14,557 nucleotides of DNA from Anaerolineae bacterium (lineage in GTDB: Bacteria; Chloroflexota; Anaerolineae; JAAYZQ01): the NCBI GenBank assembly GCA_016926595.1, contig JAFGOG010000365.1:1-14557 (forward strand), read 5' to 3'. Both the position numbers and the translations under genes were made by a program. Position 1 is the stretch's first letter; every line of letters begins with the position of its first letter. Positions 7,380 through 13,924 of this stretch are shown piece after piece. The notes under the pieces were generated by a model. The model was given only the letters and a program-made list of their open reading frames with translations. It made no database searches and was not told the DNA's origin.

Positions 7380-7607
7380 ATGAGCCAGGTGAAGGCGCCC
7401 TCGTTTCAGCAGGCGCTCGACGTCGTGGAAAAACTGCCGCCCGAGGATCAGGAAACGCTGATCGACCTGATTCAGCGCCGCCTGGTGGAGCTGCGGCGGG
7501 CTGAGATCGCCGGTAATGCGACCGCCACACTACAGGCGGTGCGCGACGGCCACGCCCATTATGGCTCAGTCGAGGACCTCAAACACGATCTCCTGGGCGA
7601 GCCATGA
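7380..7607 (+). CDS. Probable antitoxin of a RelE/YafQ-type toxin
   Basis: The 75-residue product resembles the small proteins often encoded just before RelE/StbE-family toxins: an N-terminal segment S-F-Q-Q-A-L-D-V-V-E-K-L-P-P-E-D-Q-E, a basic helix L-I-Q-R-R-L-V-E-L-R-R (30-40), and a C-terminal H-Y-G-S-V-E-D-L-K tail that could wrap the toxin. It has no clear DNA-binding fold that I can name, so autoregulation is not shown by sequence. The function is inferred mainly from its position: its TGA overlaps the toxin's ATG in an ATGA at 7604-7607, so the two are translationally coupled. The start at 7380 is chosen from the promoter at 7320-7348 and the GAGGAAGGG ribosome binding site; an in-frame ATG at 7263 lies upstream of that promoter. 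Confidence 0.75.
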   Translation: MSQVKAPSFQQALDVVEKLPPEDQETLIDLIQRRLVELRRAEIAGNATATLQAVRDGHAHYGSVEDLKHDLLGEP

Positions 7608-7888
7608 CCAGGCTGGCCTGGGATGCCAGTTTTCACCGGGCGTTTAAGAGGCTCACGCGCAGCAATCCGGCCCGGCAGGACCGGTTGTTTCAAGTGTTGG
7701 AAAAGCTGGCAGAAGACCCATTTCACCCCTCCCTAAAGACGCACAAGCTAAGCGGCCAGCTCCAGGGGTTGTGGGCTTGCTGGGTGGAATACGATTGCCG
7801 GATCGTCTTTGCCTTCGAGCCCGATCCAGACACCGGGGCTGACATGATCGTCCTGATCGACCTGGGCTCACACGACGAGGTGTACTGA
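7604..7888 (+). CDS. RelE/YafQ-type mRNA interferase toxin
   Basis: The 94-residue product matches the RelE/StbE (YafQ-like) toxin family in length and layout. An N-terminal basic helix F-H-R-A-F-K-R-L (10-17) precedes D-P-F-H-P-S-L-K-T-H-K-L-S-G (38-51), then W-V-E-Y-D-C-R-I-V-F-A-F (60-71) and the C-terminal L-I-D-L-G-S-H-D-E-V-Y. H47, D64, R66, H90 and Y94 are the residues I would expect near the active site, by analogy with YafQ where a C-terminal His is catalytic. The likely role is ribosome-dependent mRNA cleavage when free of antitoxin. It overlaps the antitoxin gene by 4 bp and has no separate promoter. The pair sits between the two CACTGA arrays; array 2 begins 22 bp after the stop codon and its first hairpin 40 bp after. 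There is no sign of truncation. Confidence 0.85.
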   Translation: MTRLAWDASFHRAFKRLTRSNPARQDRLFQVLEKLAEDPFHPSLKTHKLSGQLQGLWACWVEYDCRIVFAFEPDPDTGADMIVLIDLGSHDEVY

Positions 7889-7928
7889 TATCAAATCGCG
7901 GCAGCACTGGTCGGTGGGCTCAGTGCCC

Positions 7929-7959
7929 TCAGTGGTTCCAGCGGTTCTGGAACCACTGA
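7929..7959. repeat. Perfect 13-bp hairpin, 5-nt loop, in array 2
   Basis: TCAGTGGTTCCAG (7929-7941) is fully complementary to CTGGAACCACTGA (7947-7959) around the loop CGGTT. It lies 40 bp after the toxin stop. It has no T-tract on either side, so it is not a typical intrinsic terminator, though it could stall transcription or protect an mRNA 3' end. Confidence 0.8.
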
Positions 7960-7964
7960 AAGGA

Positions 7965-7997
7965 TGAAGACACTGAACGGTGGTTTCAGTGTCTTCA
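7965..7997. repeat. Perfect 13-bp hairpin, 7-nt loop, in array 2
   Basis: TGAAGACACTGAA (7965-7977) pairs fully with TTCAGTGTCTTCA (7985-7997) around the loop CGGTGGT. It starts 5 bp after the previous hairpin, so the array offers two adjacent stems of equal length. Confidence 0.8.
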
Positions 7998-8059
7998 GTG
8001 CTGTCAGTGCCTCAGTGATTCCAGCGCCTCAGCGTCCTCAGTGTTTCAGTGATTCCAGC

Positions 8060-8088
8060 TTGCGCCCGACCCCGTTCCGTGGTATAGT
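8060..8088 (+). promoter_or_regulatory. Promoter of the ugd-M16 gene block
   Basis: The -35 TTGCGC (8060-8065) and -10 TATAGT (8083-8088) are 17 bp apart with GG before the -10 box. Predicted start near 8095, giving a leader of about 69 nt that includes a 5-bp stem GGAGC/GCTCC (8106-8118). Repeat array 2 ends 1 bp upstream of the -35 box. Confidence 0.65.
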
Positions 8089-8163
8089 GGCGCCGCTACG
8101 GCAGAGGAGCCTGGCTCCCCGCGCCGGTTTCGATACCTTCCTGAGTACGAGGCATGGGATCCG

Positions 8164-9468
8164 ATGAAAAAGATCTGTGTGATCGGCGCCGGTTACGTCG
8201 GCCTGACCACCGGCACCTGCTTTGCCGACCTGGGCCACCAGGTGGCCTGTGTGGACGTGGACGAGGGCCGGATCGACAGGCTGCGCGCAGGCGAGATGCC
8301 GATCTATGAGCCGGGCCTGGAGGAGATGGTCCGCCGCAACGCCCAGGCCGGCCGGCTGCGCTTTACCAGCCGGTACGAAGAGGGCGTGCCGGACGCCGAG
8401 TTCGTGTTCATCGCCGTCGGCACACCCCAGGGCGGGGGCGGCGAGGCCGACCTGAAATATGTCCGCGCCGCGGCGCGCAGCATCGCCCACGCCATGCAGG
8501 GGCCGCTGATCGTCGTCAACAAGAGCACGGTGCCGATCGGCACCGGCGACTGGGTGGCCGACATCATCCGCCGCCACCAGCCCCAGCCGATCGACTTTTC
8601 GGTCGTCAGCAACCCCGAGTTCCTGCGCGAGGGGTCGGCCATCAACGATTTCGTCTACCCCGACCGGATCGTCCTCGGCTCGCTGGACCCGGAGGCCGCC
8701 GCCCAGGTGGCCCAGCTTTACCTGTCGCTGCGGGCGCCGATCGTGCTCACCGACCTGCGCACCGCGGAGATGATCAAGTACGCCTCCAACGCCTTCCTGG
8801 CCGCCCGCGTCTCGTTCATCAACGAGATCGCCAACATCTGCGAGGCGCTGGGCGCCGACGTCAAAGAGGTGGCGGCGGGGATGGGCTATGACAAGCGGAT
8901 CGGCCCCTACTTTCTCGACGCCGGGGTCGGCTTTGGCGGGAGCTGTTTTCCCAAGGACGTGGCGGCGCTGGCCCACATGGCCGCCGTCCACGGCTGCCAC
9001 CCCCAGCTCCTGCGGGCGGTGATGGACATCAACCGCGACCAGCGCCGCCAGGCGCTGTACAAAGTGCGGGAGCTGCTGGGCACGCTGGACGAAAAGGTGA
9101 TCGGCATCCTGGGCCTGGCCTTCAAGCCCAACACCGACGACATGCGCGAGGCGCCGTCGATCGAGATCATCCACCTGCTGCAGAGCGAGGGCGCCCAGGT
9201 GCGGGCCTATGACCCGGTGGCCATGGCCAACGCCGGGCGTTACCTGCACGACGTGACCCTGTGCCGCGACGCCTATGACGCCGCCGACGGCGCCGACGCC
9301 CTGATCGTCGTCACCGAGTGGAACGAGTTCAAGCACCTGTCGCTGCCCAGGCTGAAAGGGGCCATGCGCCGGCCGATCGTCGTCGACGGCCGCAACATCT
9401 ATGACCCCAAGGAGATGGAGGCGCTGGGCTTTGTCTACCGCGGCGTGGGCCGGGGCTATGCGAGCTGA
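8164..9468 (+). CDS. ugd: UDP-glucose 6-dehydrogenase (copy 1)
   Basis: The 434-residue product has all the marks of the UDP-glucose/GDP-mannose dehydrogenase family, which oxidises UDP-glucose to UDP-glucuronate with two NAD+ in the cytoplasm. Seen in order: the dinucleotide-binding G8-A-G-Y-V-G13; the ribose-binding acidic residue D31 at the end of the second strand (C-V-D-V-D); [18 protein letters not shown]205 and N209 in K-Y-A-S-N-A-F; the catalytic thiol C261 in [17 protein letters not shown]; and D-G-R-N-I-Y-D-P near the end. Length is normal. It is the first gene after the promoter at 8060-8088, with a weak ribosome binding site (GAGG, 8149-8152), and is followed after 10 bp by an M16 peptidase gene. 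UDP-glucuronate would serve exopolysaccharide or glycan synthesis, but no glycosyltransferase lies in the window. A closely related paralogue lies at 12186. Confidence 0.93.
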   Translation: MKKICVIGAGYVGLTTGTCFADLGHQVACVDVDEGRIDRLRAGEMPIYEPGLEEMVRRNAQAGRLRFTSRYEEGVPDAEFVFIAVGTPQGGGGEADLKYVRAAARSIAHAMQGPLIVVNKSTVPIGTGDWVADIIRRHQPQPIDFSVVSNPEFLREGSAINDFVYPDRIVLGSLDPEAAAQVAQLYLSLRAPIVLTDLRTAEMIKYASNAFLAARVSFINEIANICEALGADVKEVAAGMGYDKRIGPYFLDAGVGFGGSCFPKDVAALAHMAAVHGCHPQLLRAVMDINRDQRRQALYKVRELLGTLDEKVIGILGLAFKPNTDDMREAPSIEIIHLLQSEGAQVRAYDPVAMANAGRYLHDVTLCRDAYDAADGADALIVVTEWNEFKHLSLPRLKGAMRRPIVVDGRNIYDPKEMEALGFVYRGVGRGYAS

Positions 9469-9478
9469 GGAGCGGGAT

Positions 9479-10762
9479 ATGGCCATCCACAAGACGATCC
9501 ACAAGCACACCCTCGACAACGGCCTGGCGGTCGTCCTCAAAGAGAGCCGGCGCGCCCCGGTGACCACCTTCTGGGTCTGGTACCGGGTCGGCAGCCGCGA
9601 CGAGACGCCGGGCATCACCGGCATCGCCCACTGGGTGGAGCATATGCTGTTCAAGGGATCGGAGGCGTTTCCCAAGGGCGAGATCGATACCCAGATCGCC
9701 CGCAACGGCGGGGCGGCGAACGGCTTTACCTGGCTCGACTTTACCACCTTTTTCGAGACGCTGCCCTCCGACCGGATCGACCTGGGCCTGCGGATCGAGG
9801 CCGACCGCATGGTCAACTCGCTGTTCGACCCCCAGGAGATCGAGCCGGAGCGGATGGTCATCATTTCCGAGCGGCAGGGGGCCGAGAACAGCCCCACCTT
9901 TCTGCTGGGCGAGGAGGTGGTCGGGGCGGCGTTCCGGGTCCACCCGTACCACCACGACACGATCGGCGACCTGTGCGACCTGGAGACGATGAGCCGTGAC
10001 GACCTGTGGCGGCACTACCAGGCCTACTATGGCCCCAACAACGCCGTGGCCGTGGCCGTGGGCGATTTCGAGGCAGCGGAGATGCTGGGCCGGATCGGGG
10101 AGCGGTTTGGGCCGATCCCGGCCCGCTCAAAGCCGCGGGCGGCCAACCGCCCCGAGCCGCCGCAGCGGGGCGAGCGCCGGATCAGCCTGGAGGGGCCGGG
10201 GGCGACCGCTTATTTGGAGGCCGCCTACCACGCCCCGGCGGCCACCGATCCCGACTTTTTCCCCATGCTGGTCGCCGCCAGCATCCTGACCGGCGCCAGC
10301 GGCATGAACCTGTTTGCTCCCGGGCCGCCCAACCGCAGCTCGCGGCTGTACAAGGCCCTGGTCGAGACCGGGCTGGCCGCCGGGGTTTCCGGCTCGTTGC
10401 CGGCCATGCTCGACCCGTTCCTGTACGACGTGACCGTCACCGTCCGCACGGGCAGGACGCTCGGCGAGGTGGAGGCCGCCCTGGACGCCGAGATAGACCG
10501 GATGGCCCGCGAGCCGATCTCCGGGCAGGAGCTGCGCGCGGCGATCAAGCAGGCCCAGGCCCAGTTCGCCTACTCGAGCGAGAGCGTCACCAATCAGGGG
10601 TTCTGGCTGGGCTATTCGTCGATCGTGGCCGATACCGGCTGGTTCGAGTCGTTCCTGGACCGCCTGGTCGCCGTGACGGTGGACGACGTGGGCCGGGCGG
10701 CGGAGGCATACCTGGCGCGGCGCAACCGGATCGTGGGCCATTATGTGCCGCAGGGAGCGTAG
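9479..10762 (+). CDS. M16 family zinc metallopeptidase, catalytic subunit
   Basis: The 427-residue product carries the inverted zinc motif H51-W-V-E54-H55 of the M16 (pitrilysin / mitochondrial-processing-peptidase-like) family, with the third ligand E131 in I-I-S-E-R-Q exactly 76 residues after H55, the usual distance. Later features are typical: H-P-Y-H-H-D-T-I-G-D, and in the second half S-S-R-L-Y-K-A-L-V-E-T-G-L-A-A. The Arg and Tyr that the family places around this G-L-A segment for substrate binding are missing here (Ala301 replaces the Tyr), as expected of a subunit that works with a partner. There is no signal peptide, so it is probably cytoplasmic. The start is ATG 9479, with GAGGAG at 9467-9472 overlapping the ugd stop; longer starts would run back into ugd. 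The partner gene follows after 12 bp. Confidence 0.9.
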   Translation: MAIHKTIHKHTLDNGLAVVLKESRRAPVTTFWVWYRVGSRDETPGITGIAHWVEHMLFKGSEAFPKGEIDTQIARNGGAANGFTWLDFTTFFETLPSDRIDLGLRIEADRMVNSLFDPQEIEPERMVIISERQGAENSPTFLLGEEVVGAAFRVHPYHHDTIGDLCDLETMSRDDLWRHYQAYYGPNNAVAVAVGDFEAAEMLGRIGERFGPIPARSKPRAANRPEPPQRGERRISLEGPGATAYLEAAYHAPAATDPDFFPMLVAASILTGASGMNLFAPGPPNRSSRLYKALVETGLAAGVSGSLPAMLDPFLYDVTVTVRTGRTLGEVEAALDAEIDRMAREPISGQELRAAIKQAQAQFAYSSESVTNQGFWLGYSSIVADTGWFESFLDRLVAVTVDDVGRAAEAYLARRNRIVGHYVPQGA

Positions 10763-10774
10763 GAGGCAAGCGCA

Positions 10775-12064
10775 ATGACCGGATCCTATCCATCACCCGA
10801 GACGATCGCCCGCGCCGAGCTGCCCAACGGCATTACCCTCCTGGTCAGCGAGAACGACGACAGCCCGGCGGTGGTGCTGAGCGGCTACCTGTGGGCCGGC
10901 TCCATGAACGAGGCGCCGGAGCAGGCCGGGCTGGCCAGCCTGACCGCGGCCATGCTGCTGCGCGGCACCGAGACCCGGTCGTTCGGCGAGATCAACCAGG
11001 CGCTCGAATCGGTGGGCGCCCAGTTGGGTTTTCACGGCGGCGTGCACACCGCCGGATTCGGCGGCAAGGCGCTGGCCGAGGACCTGGACCTGCTCCTTGA
11101 CATGCTGGCCGACTGCCTGCGCAGGCCGGTCTTTCCGCCCGCCGAGACCGAAAGGCTGCGGGGGCAGATCCTCACCGACCTGCAGCGGCGGGCGCACGAC
11201 ACGCGCCGCATGGCTGACCTGGCGTTCAACGCGCTGCTCTACCCCGATCATCCCTACGGCCGCAGCGTCCAGGGCTACGAGGACACGGTGACGGGCCTGG
11301 GCCGCGACGACGCGGCCGGCTTTTACCGGCGCTGCTACTCGCCCCAGGGCATGGTCGTCGTCCTGGTCGGCGCGGTACAGGCCGCCGCCGCCCTGGACAA
11401 GGTCCAGGCAGCGCTGGGCGACTGGCGCGCGCCCGAGGTCACACCCAATCGCGCGAGCGTCGCCCCGCCGGCGCCCCTCGCCGAGACCCGGTCGCAGACC
11501 GTGACCGTCGAGGGCAAGACCCAGGCCGACGTCATGCTCGGCTGGCTGGGCATGGCCCGCACCGATCCCGATTACATCAAGGCCGGCCTGGCCAACAACA
11601 TCCTGGGGGTCTTTGGCATGATGGGCCGCCTGGGCGACAACCTCCGGGACCGGCAGGGGCTGGCCTACTATGTCTATAGCCGGCTGGAGGCGGGGCTGGG
11701 CGCCGGCCCGTGGGCCGCCGTCGCCGGGGTAGACCCGGCCAACGTCCAGCGGACAGTCGACGGCATCCGCGGCGAGGTGCGCCGCCTGCGCCAGGAGCCG
11801 GTGTCGGCCGACGATCTGGCCAACAGCCAACTGTCGCTGACCGGGTCGCTGCCCCTCCGCCTGGAAACGAACGAGGGTGTAGCCGGCGTCCTGCTCGACA
11901 TGGAGCGCTATGGGCTGGGGCTCGATTATCTGCAGCGCTACGCCGGGCTGGTGAACGCCGTCACTATCCAGGACATCCAGGAAATGGCGCACAGGTACCT
12001 GGACCCGGATCGGTATGTGCTGGCGGTCGCCGGCCCCCCCGGGGATGGGGCTGCGCCGATCTAG
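10775..12064 (+). CDS. M16 family peptidase homologue, non-catalytic partner subunit
   Basis: The 429-residue product is co-linear with M16 peptidases but lacks the zinc site: the aligned segment is G-L-A-S55-L-T-A58-A59-M-L-L-R-G, so all three HxxEH ligands are replaced. It keeps the substrate-binding pair of the family, R291 and Y298, in L-R-D-R-Q-G-L-A-Y-Y. Together with the preceding gene, which has zinc ligands but no such pair, this fits a heterodimeric M16B protease in which each subunit gives one half of the active site. The likely role is degradation of short peptides in a closed chamber; the substrate is unknown. The ATG at 10775 has AGGAGG at 10761-10766, which overlaps the stop of the catalytic gene, so the two should be made in equal amounts. 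No signal peptide is visible. Confidence 0.88.
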   Translation: MTGSYPSPETIARAELPNGITLLVSENDDSPAVVLSGYLWAGSMNEAPEQAGLASLTAAMLLRGTETRSFGEINQALESVGAQLGFHGGVHTAGFGGKALAEDLDLLLDMLADCLRRPVFPPAETERLRGQILTDLQRRAHDTRRMADLAFNALLYPDHPYGRSVQGYEDTVTGLGRDDAAGFYRRCYSPQGMVVVLVGAVQAAAALDKVQAALGDWRAPEVTPNRASVAPPAPLAETRSQTVTVEGKTQADVMLGWLGMARTDPDYIKAGLANNILGVFGMMGRLGDNLRDRQGLAYYVYSRLEAGLGAGPWAAVAGVDPANVQRTVDGIRGEVRRLRQEPVSADDLANSQLSLTGSLPLRLETNEGVAGVLLDMERYGLGLDYLQRYAGLVNAVTIQDIQEMAHRYLDPDRYVLAVAGPPGDGAAPI

Positions 12065-12127
12065 AAAACTCGTAAGAGTCGCTATGCCCTTTCGGGCGCC
12101 ACGGGGGATGAAAACGGTATCCGATTA

Positions 12128-12154
12128 CCTTTGTTGCCTTTGTGTCCTTTGTGG
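12128..12154. repeat. CCTTTGTNN nonamer repeat, three units
   Basis: Three perfect tandem units, CCTTTGTTG, CCTTTGTGT and CCTTTGTGG, followed by TTA, lie in the 121-bp gap before the second ugd gene. The 9-bp period is the same as in the CACTGA arrays but the unit sequence differs. The rest of the gap holds a strong AAGGAGG (12169-12175) for the next ATG and no convincing promoter or terminator. Confidence 0.75.
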
Positions 12155-12185
12155 TTAGACCACTTTCGAAGGAGGAAATCGATCA

Positions 12186-13502
12186 ATGGCAAACATTACC
12201 GTCGTCGGCGTCGGCTATGTCGGACTCGTCACCGGCGCCTGCCTGGCCGACCTGGGGAACCAGGTGGTGTGCATAAACCGCGACCAGGCCAAATCAGACA
12301 ACCTGGCGCAGGGCATCCTGCCGATCTATGAGCCGGGGCTGGAGGAGATCGTCCGGCGCAACAACGAGGCGGGCCGGCTGCACTTTACCACGTCGTGGGA
12401 TCAAGCCATAGCCGACGCCGAGTTTGTGTTCATGGCGGTCGGTACGCCCACCGGCACCGAAGGCGAGGCCGACCTGGCCCACGTCAACGAAGCGGCCGTA
12501 GAGATCGCCAAGCGGATCCACAAGCCGGCCATTATCATCAACAAGAGCACGGTGCCGATCGGCACCGGCGACTGGGTGGCCGACATCATACGCGAGGTCC
12601 GTGGCAACGGCGTCGAGTTTTGGGTCGTCAGCAACCCCGAGTTCCTGCGCGAGGGGTCGGGCGTGTACGATTTCATGAACCCCGACCGGATCGTGCTCGG
12701 TTCCACCAGCTCCGAAGCCGCCGCGCGGGTCGCCGAGCTGTATGCGCCCCTGGGCGGCGAGACGATCATCACCGACCTGCGCACCGCGGAGATGATCAAG
12801 TACGCCTCGAACGCCTTCCTGGCGACCAAGATCTCGTTCGTCAACGAGATCGCCAGCATCTGCGAGGCGCTGGGGGCCGACGTCCGGGCCGTCGCCCACG
12901 GCATGGGCGCCGACCGCCGCATCGGCCCCGAGTTTCTACGGGCCGGCATCGGCTGGGGCGGTAGCTGCTTCCCCAAGGACGTCAAGGCGCTGATCCACAT
13001 GGCCGAGCTGTACGGCGTGCGCCCCGAGATCCTCCGGGCGGTGACCCACGTCAACTATGACCAGCGCAAGCGCCTGATCCAAAAGCTGCGCGACATCCTG
13101 GGCGGCTTTCGGGGCAAAACGATCGGCCTGCTGGGACTGGCTTTCAAGCCGGACACCGACGACATGCGCGACGCCCCCTCGATCAGCATCGTCCACATGC
13201 TCCAGCACGAAGGGGCCACGATCAAGGCCTACGATCCCGAGGCCCAGGAGACGGCCAGGCGCTACCTGGACAAGGTCATCTTTTGCGACAGCCCCTACCA
13301 GGTGGCCAAAGGCGCCGACGGCCTGATCCTGGTGACCGAGTGGAACGAGTTCAAGCAGCTCGACATGGCCCGCATCAAGGCGTCGATGCGCCAGCCGGTG
13401 TTGATCGACGGTCGCAACATCTATGACCCCAGGCGCATGGTCGAGATGGGCTTTGTCTACCGGGGCATGGGCCGGGGGTACGACGGCGTGGGGGTCGAGT
13501 GA
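12186..13502 (+). CDS. UDP-glucose 6-dehydrogenase family protein (copy 2, altered cofactor site)
   Basis: The 438-residue product is a paralogue of the enzyme at 8164, co-linear without gaps over most of its length. It keeps G8-V-G-Y-V-G13, [10 protein letters not shown]205 and N209 in K-Y-A-S-N-A-F, the catalytic C261 in G-G-S-C-F-P-K-D, and D-G-R-N-I-Y-D-P. It should therefore be an active nucleotide-sugar 6-dehydrogenase. The odd point is the end of the second Rossmann strand: C-I-N31-R32-D in place of C-V-D31-V-D. Loss of the acidic residue with a neighbouring Arg is the change usually linked with NADP+ rather than NAD+ binding, so cofactor or regulation may differ from copy 1. The sugar nucleotide could also differ. 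AAGGAGG at 12169-12175 supports the ATG. The stop overlaps acpS by 4 bp (GTGA), so the two are translationally coupled. Confidence 0.9.
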   Translation: MANITVVGVGYVGLVTGACLADLGNQVVCINRDQAKSDNLAQGILPIYEPGLEEIVRRNNEAGRLHFTTSWDQAIADAEFVFMAVGTPTGTEGEADLAHVNEAAVEIAKRIHKPAIIINKSTVPIGTGDWVADIIREVRGNGVEFWVVSNPEFLREGSGVYDFMNPDRIVLGSTSSEAAARVAELYAPLGGETIITDLRTAEMIKYASNAFLATKISFVNEIASICEALGADVRAVAHGMGADRRIGPEFLRAGIGWGGSCFPKDVKALIHMAELYGVRPEILRAVTHVNYDQRKRLIQKLRDILGGFRGKTIGLLGLAFKPDTDDMRDAPSISIVHMLQHEGATIKAYDPEAQETARRYLDKVIFCDSPYQVAKGADGLILVTEWNEFKQLDMARIKASMRQPVLIDGRNIYDPRRMVEMGFVYRGMGRGYDGVGVE

Positions 13503-13879
13503 GCCTGTCAGCCGGCGTGGACATCGTCGAGCTGGATCGCATCCGGCAGGCGATAGAGCGCCACGGCGAGCGGTTCCTGGCCCGCATCTACACCGCGAGT
13601 GAGCTGGACCGGTACCGCGACCGGCTGCCGGAGTTGGCCGTGCGCCTGGCGGCCAAAGAGGCGGTGTCCAAGGCGCTGGGCGTCGGCCTGCGCCACATCA
13701 GCGACCACGGGATCGGCTGGCAAGAGGTGGAAGTCCTGTCCGATCCGTACGGCAAGCCGTTGCTGAACCTGTCAGGCCGCGCCCAGGCCCTGGCCGAAGA
13801 GCAGGACCTGCGCGACTGGGCGATCAGCCTGTCGCACAGCCGCGACTACGCCGTGGCGTTTGTCGTGGCCACGGATTGA
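13499..13879 (+). CDS. acpS: Holo-[acyl-carrier-protein] synthase
   Basis: The 126-residue product has the length and motifs of AcpS, which moves 4'-phosphopantetheine from CoA to the serine of acyl carrier protein in the cytoplasm. Visible marks are G-V-D8-I-V-E at the N-terminus, R-L-A-A-K53-E54-A-V-S-K-A-L-G in the middle, and [12 protein letters not shown] at the C-terminus. D8 and E54 are the expected Mg2+ ligands. The start is the GTG at 13499, which overlaps the stop of the second ugd gene; the G-V-D motif begins only five residues later, so no later start is possible. cinA follows after 45 bp with its own strong ribosome binding site. Nothing unusual is seen in the protein. Confidence 0.93.
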   Translation: MSLSAGVDIVELDRIRQAIERHGERFLARIYTASELDRYRDRLPELAVRLAAKEAVSKALGVGLRHISDHGIGWQEVEVLSDPYGKPLLNLSGRAQALAEEQDLRDWAISLSHSRDYAVAFVVATD

Positions 13880-13924
13880 GACCCCCGAGGGTCAACGCCT
13901 TTTACTTTCGACACAGGAGGCACC

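Larger units (their letters stand above)
7911..8058. repeat. CACTGA/TCAGTG nonamer array 2
   Basis: TCGGTG at 7911, TCAGTG at 7920 and 7929, inverted CACTGA at 7954 and 7971, then TCAGTG at 7986, 7995, 8004 and 8012, TCAGCG at 8029, and TCAGTG at 8038 and 8046. Runs are spaced mostly 9 bp, with 8 bp before the last unit of a run. That last unit is followed by RTTCCAG (7935-7941, 8018-8024, 8052-8058). The array fills most of the gap between the toxin gene and the ugd promoter, whose -35 box starts at 8060. Confidence 0.9.

Noticed and set aside
7103..8060. CRISPR-like array
   Set aside because: The repeat unit is a hexamer on a 9-bp period with inverted copies; there are no 25-40 bp spacers of regular length and no cas genes.
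8038..9960. 640-residue minus-strand frame opposite ugd, and similar long antisense frames at 10793-11992 and 5741-6682
   Set aside because: These are shadows of high-GC codon bias opposite well-supported genes; they show no recognisable domains and are rich in Arg, Gly, Pro and His or valine-aspartate runs.
12086..12097. GCCC/GGGC hairpin after the second M16 gene as a terminator
   Set aside because: A 4-bp stem without a T-tract is too weak to call.
12095..12123. Promoter for the second ugd gene (GGTATCCG)
   Set aside because: The -35 position reads GGCGCC and the -10 match is poor.
13880..13912. Terminator between acpS and cinA (GACCC/GGGTC stem, TTTT some bases later)
   Set aside because: The stem is only 5 bp and the T run is short and not adjacent; cinA has no visible promoter of its own, so read-through is more likely.
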